From Alternaria dauci (taxonomy: Eukaryota > Ascomycota > Dothideomycetes > Pleosporales > Pleosporaceae), in NCBI RefSeq assembly GCF_042100115.1, contig NC_091280.1, positions 2,046,001 to 2,110,000 of the forward strand: a stretch of 64,000 bases of DNA. The letters are read 5' to 3'. A program made the translations under genes and the position numbers. A model generated the notes under the pieces. It searched no databases. It worked only from the letters and a program-made list of their open reading frames with translations, and was not told the origin of the DNA. Below are positions 44,456-55,900 of this stretch, piece after piece. Position 1 is the first letter of the stretch, and each line of letters opens with the position of its first letter.

Positions 44456-44975
44456 ATGACTATCCTATCCATTAGTAAGTTACTCTATTTCCTTCTCTCG
44501 CTGAAGGAGAGCAGCTCATACTAAACCATGTCCAGAGCAAGAAATTCTCGCGTTGCCCAGCGGGCTTATAGATCGTGCATTATCAGATGTACGTAACGCT
44601 GTAAAAGGTGTCTATACAAAAGACCCCAAACAATGCGGTTGGATCTGTCCACTTGGCTCTCATTACATCACCCCTGGTTTCACCCGCATCCCAGGTATTC
44701 TACGTCATTGTGGACATCCAGATTGTCCACCTGCGACGCATGTTTCTTGGACTGCCGCTCTGCAGCCTGACACCTCGTTTGATGTTCAAATTACGAATAG
44801 AGATGACCCTAATTGTGCTGGTTGGGTGTGTTTCTTCTGTAATGTCTTTACCACACGGCCTGCCATCGACCTTCACTCGACTTGGCGTCTGATATGTACA
44901 ACGTGCGCGAGAGTAGAGGGGTCGGAAGTTGTGTTCGTGAAGAAAATCCGGGTGGTTGACGACGCTGCCACATAA
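44456..44975 (+). CDS. small cysteine-rich protein, member B of a divergent paralogue pair
   Basis: Exons 44456-44474 (19 bases) and 44536-44975 encode 152 residues. The start MTILSIKQEILALPSG parallels member A (IIKKEGILALPS), and in both genes the first intron falls after the first base of the Lys codon. The core has CGWICPLG, LRHCGHPDCPP, RDDPNCAGWVCFFCNVF and LICTTCARVEGSEVVFVK, about 10 cysteines with the same order as in A (RDNPECLGLACWDCNYF, LSCNVCGHLEEYKVVFVK). It lacks A's second intron and its C-terminal charged helix. No leader peptide, so probably intracellular and metal-binding; this is inference. Transcribed away from A from a shared 297-base promoter region. Confidence 0.8.
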
Positions 44976-45730
44976 AGGGCGTTTTGCGTGTAGTTGATTG
45001 CTACCGGGCTTTCTTCCGCGCCGGCTATTGATGTTGTACTTTGGTGGGCGACATAGTCACAATAGATTCTCGTGTCGATAACCTTGCAAAGCTTTGCGCT
45101 CTCGGAGAGATTTCCGCCTTCCTCTTCACATGCTCATTGCTTTTGTGTGTCAAATGATATTCCAAATCATGGCGCCGGTTTAAGATCCGGTCCTTGTTCG
45201 AACAGTCCTAGCGTAGTCCACGGCCCGCGTGGCGTCGCGCTCGAGATGAATCCTATGTCTCCTGGTGTCGCGGGCAACCTCTCGAAAGGGTGATTTGGCA
45301 GGATCGCTGGTGTTGTTTTGGCGCTCCTTGAAACATGCGAAAATCAATTGGACGAAAGCAGAGTGCTGGTGGTTGGCACATGTTGGTGTTCTGGCTGACC
45401 CACTTAACTCTGATGACGCACCATGACCCACTTCCCTCAGTGGTTCGGCTCGTCTCCTTTCCACGCCGGAGCTTTGCAAGTCGGCGTTCAAACAAACAAT
45501 AGCGACAGTGGTCACAACGCGTTTACATAGTTGGCATCCCGGAAGGTGCGGCTCTCGTGTTGGTACTAGCCATGTGGGGAAATAGTCGCGGCGGGTATCG
45601 TTCGGCCCTGCATATACATTTCATCAGAATGGTATAGCGTCAAACCACCTTCGATCTGACATTTATCGCACCACATTATTCCTTCGTAACCTTCTCAATG
45701 CCACGAAAATACTAACAGAGACATTCATTG
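44976..45730. other. intergenic
   Basis: No gene seen. Upstream region of the DUF1365 gene. Confidence 0.5.
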
Positions 45731-47965
45731 ATGCGGATTGAAACTGGCCGTCGCGGCCTGGGTGCTTCCCTCGTTGAATGCGCACCTTTGGCTTTCTTAC
45801 TACCATGTGCTGTTGCCGATGGGTGGCGGGCGTGGCCTCTGCTCGCGATCTGGATCGGAGGGTATGCTGCTAGACGGAGTCATGAAGATCGCCAGCTCAC
45901 AACGGACTGCGCCATGTCTGGAATTCTGTACGCTTGGCTGGCAAGAGAGGACTTGACTGCGACAGCATTGAAGAGTTGGAATATTTGGAGAGGTTGGAGC
46001 CATAGTGCTGAAAGGACGCCTGTCATATATGCCGTCTCCAGTGTCGCATTACCGCTTATCATACCCGCATTCTTCCTATGGCGAATGTCTGTCAGTAACA
46101 AGAACGTAACTGCGACCCAGCTCGATACCAACCGGTCGAGTTCTCAAATAGAGACACCAAAGCCGAAGATCTTCCCTTGCAAGACGACGCATGCTCGTAT
46201 CTTCCCCAAGCGCCATGGCTTCGCATACTCGTACCTCCAATGTGGATTTCCCATCGTTCCGAGCGGAATGAAGAACAGTGGGATAGAGTCTCCGGGTGGG
46301 AAAGACCAAACTTTGGGTAGCTGGTGGCTACGCGTCAGAGCAGAGGACTATTTGGAGCGAGGCGATGGCGCTTCCGGTTTCTACGGGAAGTTGAGGACGT
46401 ACTTGAGGGCTCAACATGTCGAAGACTCCGAATGGGAATATGCCTACCTGGTGACGGCACCGCGTTTCTTCGGCTACTCATTCAATCCGGTCTCGTTCTG
46501 GTACATCTACGACCACGAGCATGAGCTCAAGAAGATGCTACTCGAAGTCAACAACACGTTCGGCGAAAGGCGCATGTATCTGCTTGACGGATCGAGCCCT
46601 TCCAGCCCGCCACGCACGTCAGATTCTGAGCACACGTGTGGGTCGGAAGTCCAGGGATCGCAGTTACCCATGGAAACGAAATCTAAGTTTACTGATGTCT
46701 GGATGAAGGACTTCCATGTTTCACCGTTCAACTCTAGAAAAGGTTCATATGCGCTCAAGGCACAAAACCCTTTTCCGTCCGTGGATTGGGAGAAACCTAT
46801 GATCGATAACACGATCACACTCAAATCTTCCAAGGACCACGGGAAGCTTGTAGCACGCCTTTACTCCACCGGAAAGGCTATCGATCCTGACCAGCTGGGC
46901 CTCTTCGGAACTATGCGGTTCATTCTCAGCTGGTGGTGGGTTGGCTTTGTCACATTCCCGCGCATTATTAGGGAAGCTTTCAAGCTCTTCTTCAAGAGAA
47001 AACTGCATGTATGGTTCCGACCAGAGGTCTTGACGTCGAGCGTTGGCCGGCTACCCACATCCGCTGAGATGTAAGTACGATGACATCCATGAACGAACGC
47101 GGCTGACATCCTAAGCACACTTTACAAAGTGTTCAGAGACTACCTGCATCGGCTCGTAGAGGAAGCAGAAGTAGACTTTGACATCACGTTCAAAGCCTCG
47201 ATACCTGACGTTCCCACTGAGATGGTTTGCTCGACACATGTACCAGGTCAAACCCGGCCCAGGAAGAATATGGAGATCCGGGTGCTTACACCAGCATTCT
47301 ATTCCAGGCTGGTCCACTACACGTACACTTCCGAGGCCATCGATCGTGAATGTGTCTTCACCGATGAACGAAATAGGACTTTGTGGATGTGTCGTCCGCA
47401 GCTTCTACCCCTGTTGCTTTCAGAGCGCTCATCAATACGTCTCGAAGAGAAGGATGCGCTATCAATCCGGGGGAGTTACCTTGACGAGCTGAGGTGGTTG
47501 TTGTTGAAGAAGTTGAGGTCTCCGCCAGCTGACCCTGCATATGCAGTAACGCCGCAAAGCTCCGCAGTGAACGTCGATGACATCCGCGCCAGACCATTCT
47601 CCGAGTTGGATAGGTATGTCAGGGGGTTCTTTGGGCAACAGGACGCTTGTGAGTACCGAAGGACAGTTACGAAGCTATTTCTAGCACACCGGTTTTGTTT
47701 CGGATTTCCGGAAATAGTCGGCTTGGTGGATTTGGCGATCAGGGTTGTGCTGTGCTATGCTGCTACACAACAGGTGAGGAGCTGGAGTGGATCATCGGCG
47801 GGCTTGTTTTCAGCCAAATGCTTGGAAAATATGGTAATGGGAAGGGACTGGTCTGCATACTCTGGTGCACTTGGAGTAGACCAATTGAATTGGTGGTTGT
47901 TGGTAAAGGGCGCCCTGTCGGTATGTTCATGCCACGCGTATGAGTCGCTGAAGGGCTACAGCTAG
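45731..47965 (+). CDS. DUF1365-family protein with N-terminal membrane segments
   Basis: Exons 45731-47070 and 47116-47965 encode 729 residues; the 45-base intron (GTAAGT...CTAAG) falls in an Ile codon and joins TSAEI to TLYKVFRDYL. ATG 45731 is chosen because the codon before it is TTG. Two or three hydrophobic segments occupy the first 120 residues (LVECAPLAFLLPCAVADGW, AVSSVALPLIIPAFFLW). The DUF1365 block follows: THARIFPKRHGFAYSYLQCG, YLVTAPRFFGYSFNPVSFWY, LEVNNTFGERRMYLL, and WMKDFHVSPFNSRKGSYAL. A second half with GFFGQQDACEYRRTVTKLFL is typical of fungal members. In bacteria DUF1365 genes sit beside cyclopropane fatty-acid synthase and an amine oxidase, hinting at lipid modification; neither neighbour occurs here and the reaction is unknown. 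Confidence 0.88.
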
Positions 47966-48947
47966 GCATCCAGCTCGTACATCTCCTCTCAAATATTATT
48001 GTTACCGTCAGAGCACTGGTATATCACCCGTAAGAGTGGTAATGATCATTGGTATGCGACGCCGTCACAGCCATGTACCGGGATCGTCTTCGCCGCCGAG
48101 CGAAGCTTATCCGAACTATTTCAGACGCAACGATTACAATTCTCACGTGTTTCCGAGCGAAAGTCATCAAAACGGCGAATATGTTAGCCCGTGAAAGCGT
48201 AGATCAACAGCGGTTCTGGCCTTTTCCGGATATGATCAACCGAGGTTAACCTCGTGCGACGCTAGCGACACGCGACCCCAGGTTTTAGCATGCGTCTTCA
48301 CATGCACAAGAGACGAGAGCAAGGTAGGAACATCAGCATGTGAAGCTGCAGGCGGTCGCGTGCCATTGTGTAACGTGTCTCTAGATTATCGAGATGGGTT
48401 TACGAGAGGGATTAATGATGAAGATGCAGCTGTGTCTGTAACGAGATGGCATTCTCACCAAGCAATTGGCAAACGTCATCCCCGTCACGGTTCCGCTGGC
48501 CCCATCCCCACCCGATCTACGCCAGTCATACTTTCAGAACGCCAATTCCCCTTGGGCCGAGGGCAACTCAAACAACGCTCCAGCATGACTGCCACGCTAG
48601 ATCTTCTTGCCAGCTTCCTCGGATGCTACTGTCGGGCCAATGGTGCGCTCAGCCGGTTGTCTCCGAGCTCTTGGGCTAAGAGGTCTGGAGAGCTGGGGTT
48701 GTGCTAACCTCGATGGCGGGAGACGCTGATGCTACACTTATAAGCTTGGCTTCCCAGGTTTCTGGCACGGTAAACCGAGGCTAGAGTTTGTGGTGTCATT
48801 ACCAGTCATTCATCAAAAGAAAGGTTTGCCTCTTGTTTCTTACTCACATCTTTATACCTACCAGCCGGACCAGAGGAGTCCAGCCTTTTTGTACCTAGTT
48901 GACACAAGTTTCGTACATTATTACCAACAACTCAAAGTCTGATCGCG
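47966..48947. promoter_or_regulatory. isocitrate lyase upstream region with four CCTCGG motifs
   Basis: CCTCGG (either strand) occurs at 48240-48245, 48558-48563, 48617-48622 and 48775-48780. The first overlaps a perfect 14-base palindrome, CGAGGTTAACCTCG at 48241-48254. CCTCGG is the core of the fatty-acid response element bound by FarA/FarB-type Zn2Cys6 regulators, which control glyoxylate-cycle and beta-oxidation genes in Aspergillus. Binding here is inference. Confidence 0.55.
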
Positions 48948-50764
48948 ATGGCGAACATTGACGCTGAGGACGCGCAGTTCCAGAAGGAGGTTCAAGAGGT
49001 CAAGCAATGGTGGACAGACTCAAGATGGAGGTTCACTAGAAGACCATTCACGGCAGAGGAAATCGTGTCAAAGAGAGGCAATCTCAAGATTACCTACCCC
49101 AGTAATCACCAGTCGAAGAAGCTTTGGGAAATCGTTGAAGGCCGCTTCAAGGTACGTTAGTCTTCTACGATGCAGGACTGCGATCTAACGGTATACAGAA
49201 CAACGATGTCAGCTTTACATACGGATGTCTCGATCCCGTCATGGTCACACAGATGGCGAAGTATTTGGACACTGTCTACGTGTCTGGATGGCAAGCTTCG
49301 TCAACAGCTTCATCAACCGACGAGCCAGGCCCTGATCTAGCAGATTACCCCTACGTGAGTCCAGTTCTTGAATACCGATGAGAGGGAGAAAGCTGACAGG
49401 CCTAGACAACTGTACCGAACAAAGTCGGCCATCTCTTCATGGCACAGCTGTTCCACGACCGAAAGCAACGTGAAGAGCGCCTGACGACTGCAAAAGCCGA
49501 CCGCGCGAAAGTCGCAAACGTTGATTATCTACGACCGATCATCGCGGATGCAGACACCGGACACGGAGGCCTCACGGCTATCATGAAGCTCACCAAGCTT
49601 TTCATCGAGAAGGGCGCGGCTGGTATACATATTGAGGATCAAGCACCAGGAACGAAGAAGTGTGGCCACATGGCTGGAAAGGTCTTGGTACCTATTAGCG
49701 AGCACATCAACCGTCTCGTCGCTATAAGGGCACAGGCAGACATTATGGGTAAGATTACACATACCAAACATTGATTGCGAACGCAGCTCACATTGTTACA
49801 TAGGAACCGACCTACTTGCCGTTGCCAGAACCGACTCAGAAGCCGCTACCCTGATCACGTCAACCATCGACCCTCGCGACCACCATTACATCCTAGGCTG
49901 CACAAACCCCGCCCTTCAGCCGCTGGGTGAGCTTATGTATGCCGCAGAACAGGCTGGCAAGACTGGCGCGGAGCTCCAGGCAATCGAAGATGCATGGACC
50001 AAGGAAGCCAACATGAAGCTGTACCACGAGGCAGTGATTGACACGATAAATGCTGGTGTACATGTAGACAAGCAAAGCATGATCAAGGAGTTTATGGAGA
50101 AGAGCAAGGGCAAGAGCAACTCAGAGGCACGCGCTATCGCCGCAGGTCTGACTGGCGTTGATGTGTACTTCAACTGGGACGCTGCAAGGACCAGAGAGGG
50201 TTACTACAGATACCAAGGTGGTTGCGAATGCGCTATCAACCGCGCTATTGCATATGCGCCCTACTGCGATATGATTTGGATGGAGTCGAAGCTGCCTGAT
50301 TTTGCGCAAGCGAAACAGTTCGCTGACGGTGTCCATGCCGTATGGCCTGAGCAGAAGTATGTTCCTCCCCTCCTGTTTCCATCGTACATGCTAACACCAT
50401 TAATAGACTGGCGTACAACCTCTCCCCCTCTTTCAACTGGAAAGCCGCCATGCCACGTGACGAGCAGGAAACCTACATCCAGCGCCTGGCCAAGCTGGGT
50501 TACTGCTGGCAGTTCATCACGCTCGCTGGTCTGCATCAAAGCGCTCTTATGGCCGACACATTCTCCAAGGCGTACGCTAAGCAGGGCATGCGGGCGTATG
50601 GCGAGATCATTCAGGAACCAGAAGCAGAGAACAAGGTCGACGTGCTTACGCATCAGAAATGGAGTGGAGCAAACTACGTCGACAATCTTTTGAAGATGGT
50701 GTCGGGAGGTGTGAGTTCGACGGCGGCTATGGGCAAGGGTGTTACGGAAGATCAGTTTAAGTGA
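48948..50764 (+). CDS. ICL1: isocitrate lyase
   Basis: Five exons (48948-49151, 49199-49354, 49406-49748, 49804-50356, 50407-50764) encode 537 residues, normal for fungal ICL. The active-site signature KKCGHMAGK is intact (catalytic Cys about residue 206), with metal-binding [12 protein letters not shown] and catalytic-loop neighbours [12 protein letters not shown] and [28 protein letters not shown] supplies the NLSPSFNW motif that contacts the substrate. ICL cleaves isocitrate to glyoxylate and succinate in the glyoxylate cycle, used for growth on fatty acids or acetate. In fungi it is often peroxisomal, but the C-terminus here (TEDQFK) is not a clear PTS1. Regulation by carbon source is supported by the CCTCGG motifs upstream. 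The paralogous 2-methylisocitrate lyase is less likely given KKCGHMAGK and the cytosolic-type N-terminus. Confidence 0.95.
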
Positions 50765-52901
50765 AGGTCCGTGGAGATTCGTTGATGAGAAGAGCGTTTT
50801 ACGTATTCAAAGTCCAAAGGAATTCACGCCGCAATCGAACCTTCTTTGTTTGCTCTCAATTTGTGAGGCACATCCGATGAGATTAGTCTCTTACCTTCAT
50901 AATAACCCTCACTTTTCGCATATGCAAACAAAGGATCGTCAACTCTTTCCCCTGAAGGGTATCTATGGTTTTAGATGATGAGTCCAGGAAAGAGTGAAAC
51001 CTGTATCCTGAAGAGTAGAGTTTGGGACATTATATGTAAGCAGCTTGACGCTTTCACCACGAGCTTCGATAACGTTATGTGACTAGCATTAGGCCCGATC
51101 GGGCAAGGAAGATCAGGGCAAGCAAACTCGTAGCACATGTTCGCATGCACCATCTCAAAATGCCTGTGCGAGCGGTATGCCATTCCTTCCTCCGCAGCTT
51201 CTAGGCCCTCTCATTTCCTAGTTGATGTTCGTGATCCCGCGTACTGCACTGAAGATGCAATATTTTCCTCTGGAGTCAGGTATCCTGCACCCACATAACC
51301 GTCGTATCAGAGTCTATCAATATCTCCCTATCGCGCGTCTACCCAGTTGATCGGTCTATACCTAGCCAATTGCGTGCTCATATTGGTCATTGCAGCCGAC
51401 GTCATTTTTCCGATAGACTCCACTGCTATCAATGTATTAAGGTGTCCAGCTATCCATGGCATAACGAAGGAACACTTCCAAGGTTGTTGGGTCGGAAAAA
51501 TGGGTTCGAGAGTTGGTAGGATACTGGAGAGTATGAATGCGGCGTGGCTAAGAGTGAAGATGATGGAATGACTTCTCTCATGTCGTCAACCAGCGGGGAG
51601 AGAATCTGACTTTCTATGCGCGGAAGAAGTAGTCTGGCTGAGTTCATCTTCTGATGTCCTTCTCAGACATTTGTTCCTGGGTCTAAATTTCCATTCTCAA
51701 TCAACAATTGTACGCCAGGGCACGCTCTAGTATGTCCATCTTTCCCCCAAGCTTTCTACCCTTGTGCCTGTAGGTGCAGCATGCTTTATAGGTAAAACTG
51801 CATTGTAGCCTACAGCCCTAATGTCAAGTACTCCGATCGAAGCGTCAGTAGTTTGATTCAAGAGATTTTTAGCATTCTACCTTCTCCTCTCCCGTTGCTG
51901 CTGTTTATCACTTCCAAGATTGTCAATGCCATGTGCAACAACCATAAGGTCTTGGGTACCTTCCCAAGCCGCCATGGTGCCGCCAAGAGGACAACATGGT
52001 GCTCTGAGATATATATGCCGCTTACTCCCCGCTGCCGGACATTATCTTCATTCCTGTCAATTGTCTTCGAAGCGTCTTCGTGATGTGGTTTTTTCCTCTT
52101 GAGTTTGTTTGGGTGGAAGAGCGATGAGGTGCTCTTGTGTCATGAGGAACCAGCTGCTCCGTGCGCCACCAGCTGAAGCCGCTTTTTTCCAGGGACCTCG
52201 GCGGCCGTGTGCCGTGCTTTCGGCCATCGACAAAGACATGCGCTTCTACAACACATGACCTGCCCCGATCGCACGACATGGAGTTCCTGAAGGAAGAGGC
52301 GACAAGACGAAGCCGATGAGAGCCTTTGGATGTTCCACGATACACAATCGCTTCTAGGGGGCCAGAGAGTGGCGTTTGCGCGCTCCTACAGCCGGGCATG
52401 GCCACCTTCCTAAAGAGCACCCATCCGGCCTTCTTGGCGGGAAGAAGCTTGCCTCCCCCGACGTCTACCCACATCAGCAGACTCTCCAATCGAGCCGCAG
52501 TAGTCTCGCATCTGGGCGCCACTATCAAGTACGCCCAGGCGCTGCCCAGACCTTCTACCAGAATGAAGCAGGCATTGGCGCAGCTTGTCTTTACCAGCTG
52601 CTGGATCAAGCATGAACTGTGGAGACGCCGTTGGCGAATGATAAGAGATGGCTGATATTGGATCGCTTGGCGTACGGGGCAACGACTGCGAGTGTACGCG
52701 ATTGCTGCAGAATTGCACGCGATAGCTGCACTATCGGGTTAGGAAACAGGTCTATGGGATCTGTGCCTGGTTACACACGCACGACCGGTCGATCAGAGCA
52801 GCAGACATGTATAAATTCTGCAATCCGCACTCCAGCTGGAAGACACAGCCGCAGCTTGCTTCTACCATCTCGATCGCCAGAGATAGAACAGCTTTGTCAA
52901 T
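50765..52901. other. intergenic, 2.1 kb
   Basis: No supported gene. A minus-strand frame at 52022-52609 is long by chance (it starts with TTG). The last 100 bases carry the probable TATA box of the next gene. Confidence 0.5.
52807..52815 (+). promoter_or_regulatory. probable TATA box of the M28 aminopeptidase gene
   Basis: The sequence TGTATAAAT lies about 90 bases upstream of the ATG at 52902, a normal spacing for a regulated fungal promoter. Confidence 0.4.
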
Positions 52902-54492
52902 ATGAAGGTTACTCTCGGTCTTGCAGCCCTCGCCGTTGGCGCCTCGGCCATCCCTACCGAGCTCAGGGCGCGCCAGGATGGCCACAACTCCAAGCCATGC
53001 CCCAAGAAGCCCTTGGTTACCACTGTATGCAGCTTCAGCTCTCCATGGTTGCGTTGGACATGTGCTGATGAATTTTTAGGATGCTCTTGAGAAGGACATC
53101 ACCATCAAGAAATTGATGAGTGGTGCTCAGCAGCTTGAGGACTTTGCCTACAGCTACCCAGCCCGTAACAGGATCATGGGAGGACAGGCTCACAACGATA
53201 CTGTCAAATGGTTGAAGAAGGAGCTCGAGTCTACTTCGTACTACGATGTTACCCTCCAGCCCTTCTCCAACTACGTCATGTTGAACGGCACTCTCAACGC
53301 ATTCACCATCGACGGACGTCCGATCAACTCCACCATCCTTGAGTACTCTGCCTCGACACCAGGTCTCGTTACCGCGCCCATCGTCCCCGTCAACAACCTC
53401 GGTTGCGAGGCGTCTGATTTCCCTGCCGAGGTATCTGGTGCCATTGCGCTCATCTCGCGTGGTAGCTGTGAATTCGGATTGAAGTCCGCTCTTGCTGGAA
53501 GCGCTGGAGCCCTAGGTGCTATCATCTACAACAACGTTCCAGGCACAATCAGCGCCACTCTTGGCCCCCCTCCCCGCCCTGAGGGTGACTACGTTGCAAG
53601 TGTGACTCTCTCTTTGGAGGAGGGTCAGGCTCTCGTTGCCCAGATCGCTGGCGGTGCTACCGTTACCGGTACATTGGATGTTTTGACCGTTGTCGAAGTC
53701 ATCACCACCAACAATGTTCTGGCCACCAGCAAGTGTGGTGACAAGAACAACCAGCTCTGGCTCGGTGCTCACACCGACTCCGTTGGCGCTGGTCCTGGTA
53801 TCAACGACGACGGCTCCGGAACTGTTGCTATCCTGAACGTCGCCAAGTCCCTTGCCAAGTACAACGTCAACAACGCTGTTAGCTTCGGTTTCTGGTCTGG
53901 CGAGGAGTCTGGTCTTCTCGGCTCTACCTTCTTCGTTGAAAGCTTGTCTCCCGAGGCAGCTCTTGACATTCGCGCTTACCTCAACTTCGACATGATTGCG
54001 TCTCCCAACTACGTTCACCAGATCTACGACGGTGACGGCAGTGCTTACGGTCTGAGCGGCCCAGCTGGAAGTGCCGATATCGAGGCCTTCTTCGAGGGAT
54101 ACTTTGAGGATCTCAACATCCCTAGCAACGCGACCGAATTCAACGGCCGTTCCGACTACGGTCCTTTCCTTGACGCCAACATCCCCGCTGGAGGTACAAC
54201 CACCGGTGCCGATGAGGTCAAGACGGTCGAGGAGCAGGCTATCTGGGGTGGCGTTGCAGGAGAGATCCTCGACCAGAACTACCACCAGGCTGCTGACAAC
54301 GTCACCAACCTTAACCAGGACGCTTGGCTGCTACACTCCCGCGGTATTGCTGCCGCTGTTGCCCATTACGCTACCTCTTGGGAAGGAATTCCCGAACGCG
54401 TGCTTGCCAACGGCACTGCGAAGAGGAGCGTTCGCGAGCCTGTCGTCCGAAAGGGCGCCAAGGGCGGAAAGGTCATTCTCAAGCTTTTGTAA
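52902..54492 (+). CDS. secreted M28 family aminopeptidase with PA domain
   Basis: Exons 52902-53024 and 53080-54492 encode 511 residues; the intron joins KPLVTT to DALEKDITIKKLMSGA. A signal peptide (MKVTLGLAALAVGASA) and a short pro-region with basic residues open the chain. A PA insert domain (about 125-225) contains DFPAEVSGAIALISRGSCEF and AGALGAIIYNNVPG. The two-zinc M28 site is complete: LGAHTDSVGAGPGINDDGSG (His about 272, bridging Asp about 284), FWSGEESGLLGS (Glu about 316 and 317), AYLNFDMIAS (Asp about 345) and NYHQAADNVTN (His about 443). This is the vacuolar/secreted leucyl aminopeptidase (Lap2/APE3) type, releasing N-terminal residues from peptides during extracellular protein digestion. 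The C-terminus carries a basic tail (KRSVREPVVRKGAKGGK). Confidence 0.95.
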
Positions 54493-55258
54493 GCTTGGAA
54501 TGATTGCACTTTGTAAATAGTGAATGATGATGATACCGATGACCAAATGAATCACATATTCTGATCACACAAATTGACTTTTCTTGATGATGATGTATGA
54601 TGTAGTGATACTAGCTCGCCTAGCTTTCTAGGCACTACCTTGTTGTTGCGCTGAGCTTATTCCCTTCTCAGCCGCCATTTCGGCGTATTCCATACGCGAA
54701 CTCTGCACAGCCCCATGTGAATCGGCTAAGCGGCTCGCGAAAGCTCCTCACTGCGACCCCGCGGCTGAGCGCACGCGTGTGGAAATGAGGCTTATTACGA
54801 TCAGCTGAAGTGCAGATAATGGAGCGCCTGTCTGGGTACATGTATCCCAAAGGGGACGCGTTCGCGCCGTGGTTGAGGATCCTTTGAAAAGAACAACAAC
54901 AACAACAGCTGATAGCACTTTGTTCTGCGCGCCACAGAACATTTTCACCTTACGATCGGAATCGAAGACAAAAGAGGCAACCTTCTACCAATCTTGAACA
55001 AGTCACTTGCTCAATAATCTGAGGTCATCAATCGTTCTGGGAGTTGTTTGGGCGTCGACGTGCCAAAACAAAGGGTTGCCTGAACGAGGCTGTGCGAGCC
55101 GCAACGCCTTTCAAATTACCGCTTCCAAGACTTTAAACACATCAGGCGCGCAGATATTTGACCTCTGTTTGCTTCACCTCTCGCGCTTCATACGTTGCAG
55201 CCAAACCCGTTGATTTTTTTTTAAAAAAAAAAGAAGAGAAACGAGCAAGATCGCAGCC
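54493..55258. other. intergenic
   Basis: No gene seen. Contains an (AAC)n run near 54893-54908, and a T9A10 tract at 55214-55232 only about 27 bases before the next start codon. Confidence 0.5.
55214..55232 (+). repeat. T9A10 homopolymer tract in a 5' leader
   Basis: Nine T followed by ten A, immediately upstream of the hypothetical gene at 55259. Poly(dA:dT) tracts exclude nucleosomes, so this may mark its core promoter. Confidence 0.7.
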
Positions 55259-55900
55259 ATGGACACCACATCGCATGCATACGAGGCCTTTCCCACCTTT
55301 GATACATATTCCGCCCCCACCACGCCACAACACGATCACGACGCACCGATGCCCACGGCTTCAGAAATCACAGCGACACCATCTGAACCCTTCTCCCTGC
55401 AATATGAAGGGCCCCTCTACACAGAAATAAACATTCCCCTTCCCCACATCTCAGCACCGCCATCAACCTCGTCCGCATCACCATGCCCATCTACATCCAC
55501 CGCGTCACATACATCAACCACGGCCGCCGCCGAGAAACAACGAGGACGCTCGCGAACCCTCTCTTCGCTCTCACCTTTCCGACACCGCTCCTCTTCCTGT
55601 GTTTCCAATCCTACCTCTTCACCCGCATCTCCCACTCTTTCTTCTTCTTCGTACAGGAACAGTGAGGAATGGCCGCGGATCCGACGAGACATTGTAAAGT
55701 CGCGTGAAGTCAATGCGATGATGAATCTACGGCATCAGAATAAGAGGGGCAGGAGTGGGACGATTGATGCGCTGGCTGTGGTTCCTGCTGTGCTGGTGCT
55801 GAGTGCGGAGTTGTTTACGCCGGAGGAGGAGGGGAGCAGGGGGAGTAGGGAGGGGAGAAAAGATAGTGGGGTGGGGAGATGGGAGGAGGGGATCAGGTGA
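55259..55900 (+). CDS. hypothetical disordered protein, 213 residues
   Basis: A single exon with strong start context (GCAGCC-ATGG). The first 140 residues are Ser/Thr/Pro-rich and disordered (PSTSSASPCPSTSTASHTST, SSPASPTLSSSSYR), with a basic Arg/Ser patch (QRGRSRTLSSLSPFRHRSSS) that looks phosphorylatable. A more ordered segment follows: SEEWPRIRRDIVKSREVNAM and RHQNKRGRSGTIDALAVVPA, then the hydrophobic AVLVLSAELFTPEEEG. The end is Gly/Arg/Glu-rich. There is no signal peptide or known domain. The reading frame is supported mainly by the absence of competing structure and a single uninterrupted start-to-stop span. Confidence 0.6.
   Translation: MDTTSHAYEAFPTFDTYSAPTTPQHDHDAPMPTASEITATPSEPFSLQYEGPLYTEINIPLPHISAPPSTSSASPCPSTSTASHTSTTAAAEKQRGRSRTLSSLSPFRHRSSSCVSNPTSSPASPTLSSSSYRNSEEWPRIRRDIVKSREVNAMMNLRHQNKRGRSGTIDALAVVPAVLVLSAELFTPEEEGSRGSREGRKDSGVGRWEEGIR

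Noticed and set aside
45150..45230. tRNA-like B-box (TTGTTCGAACAG)
   Set aside because: No matching A-box or acceptor stem could be found around it.
52022..52609. 195-codon minus-strand frame
   Set aside because: Starts at TTG with no in-frame ATG near the 5' end, and has no recognisable domain.
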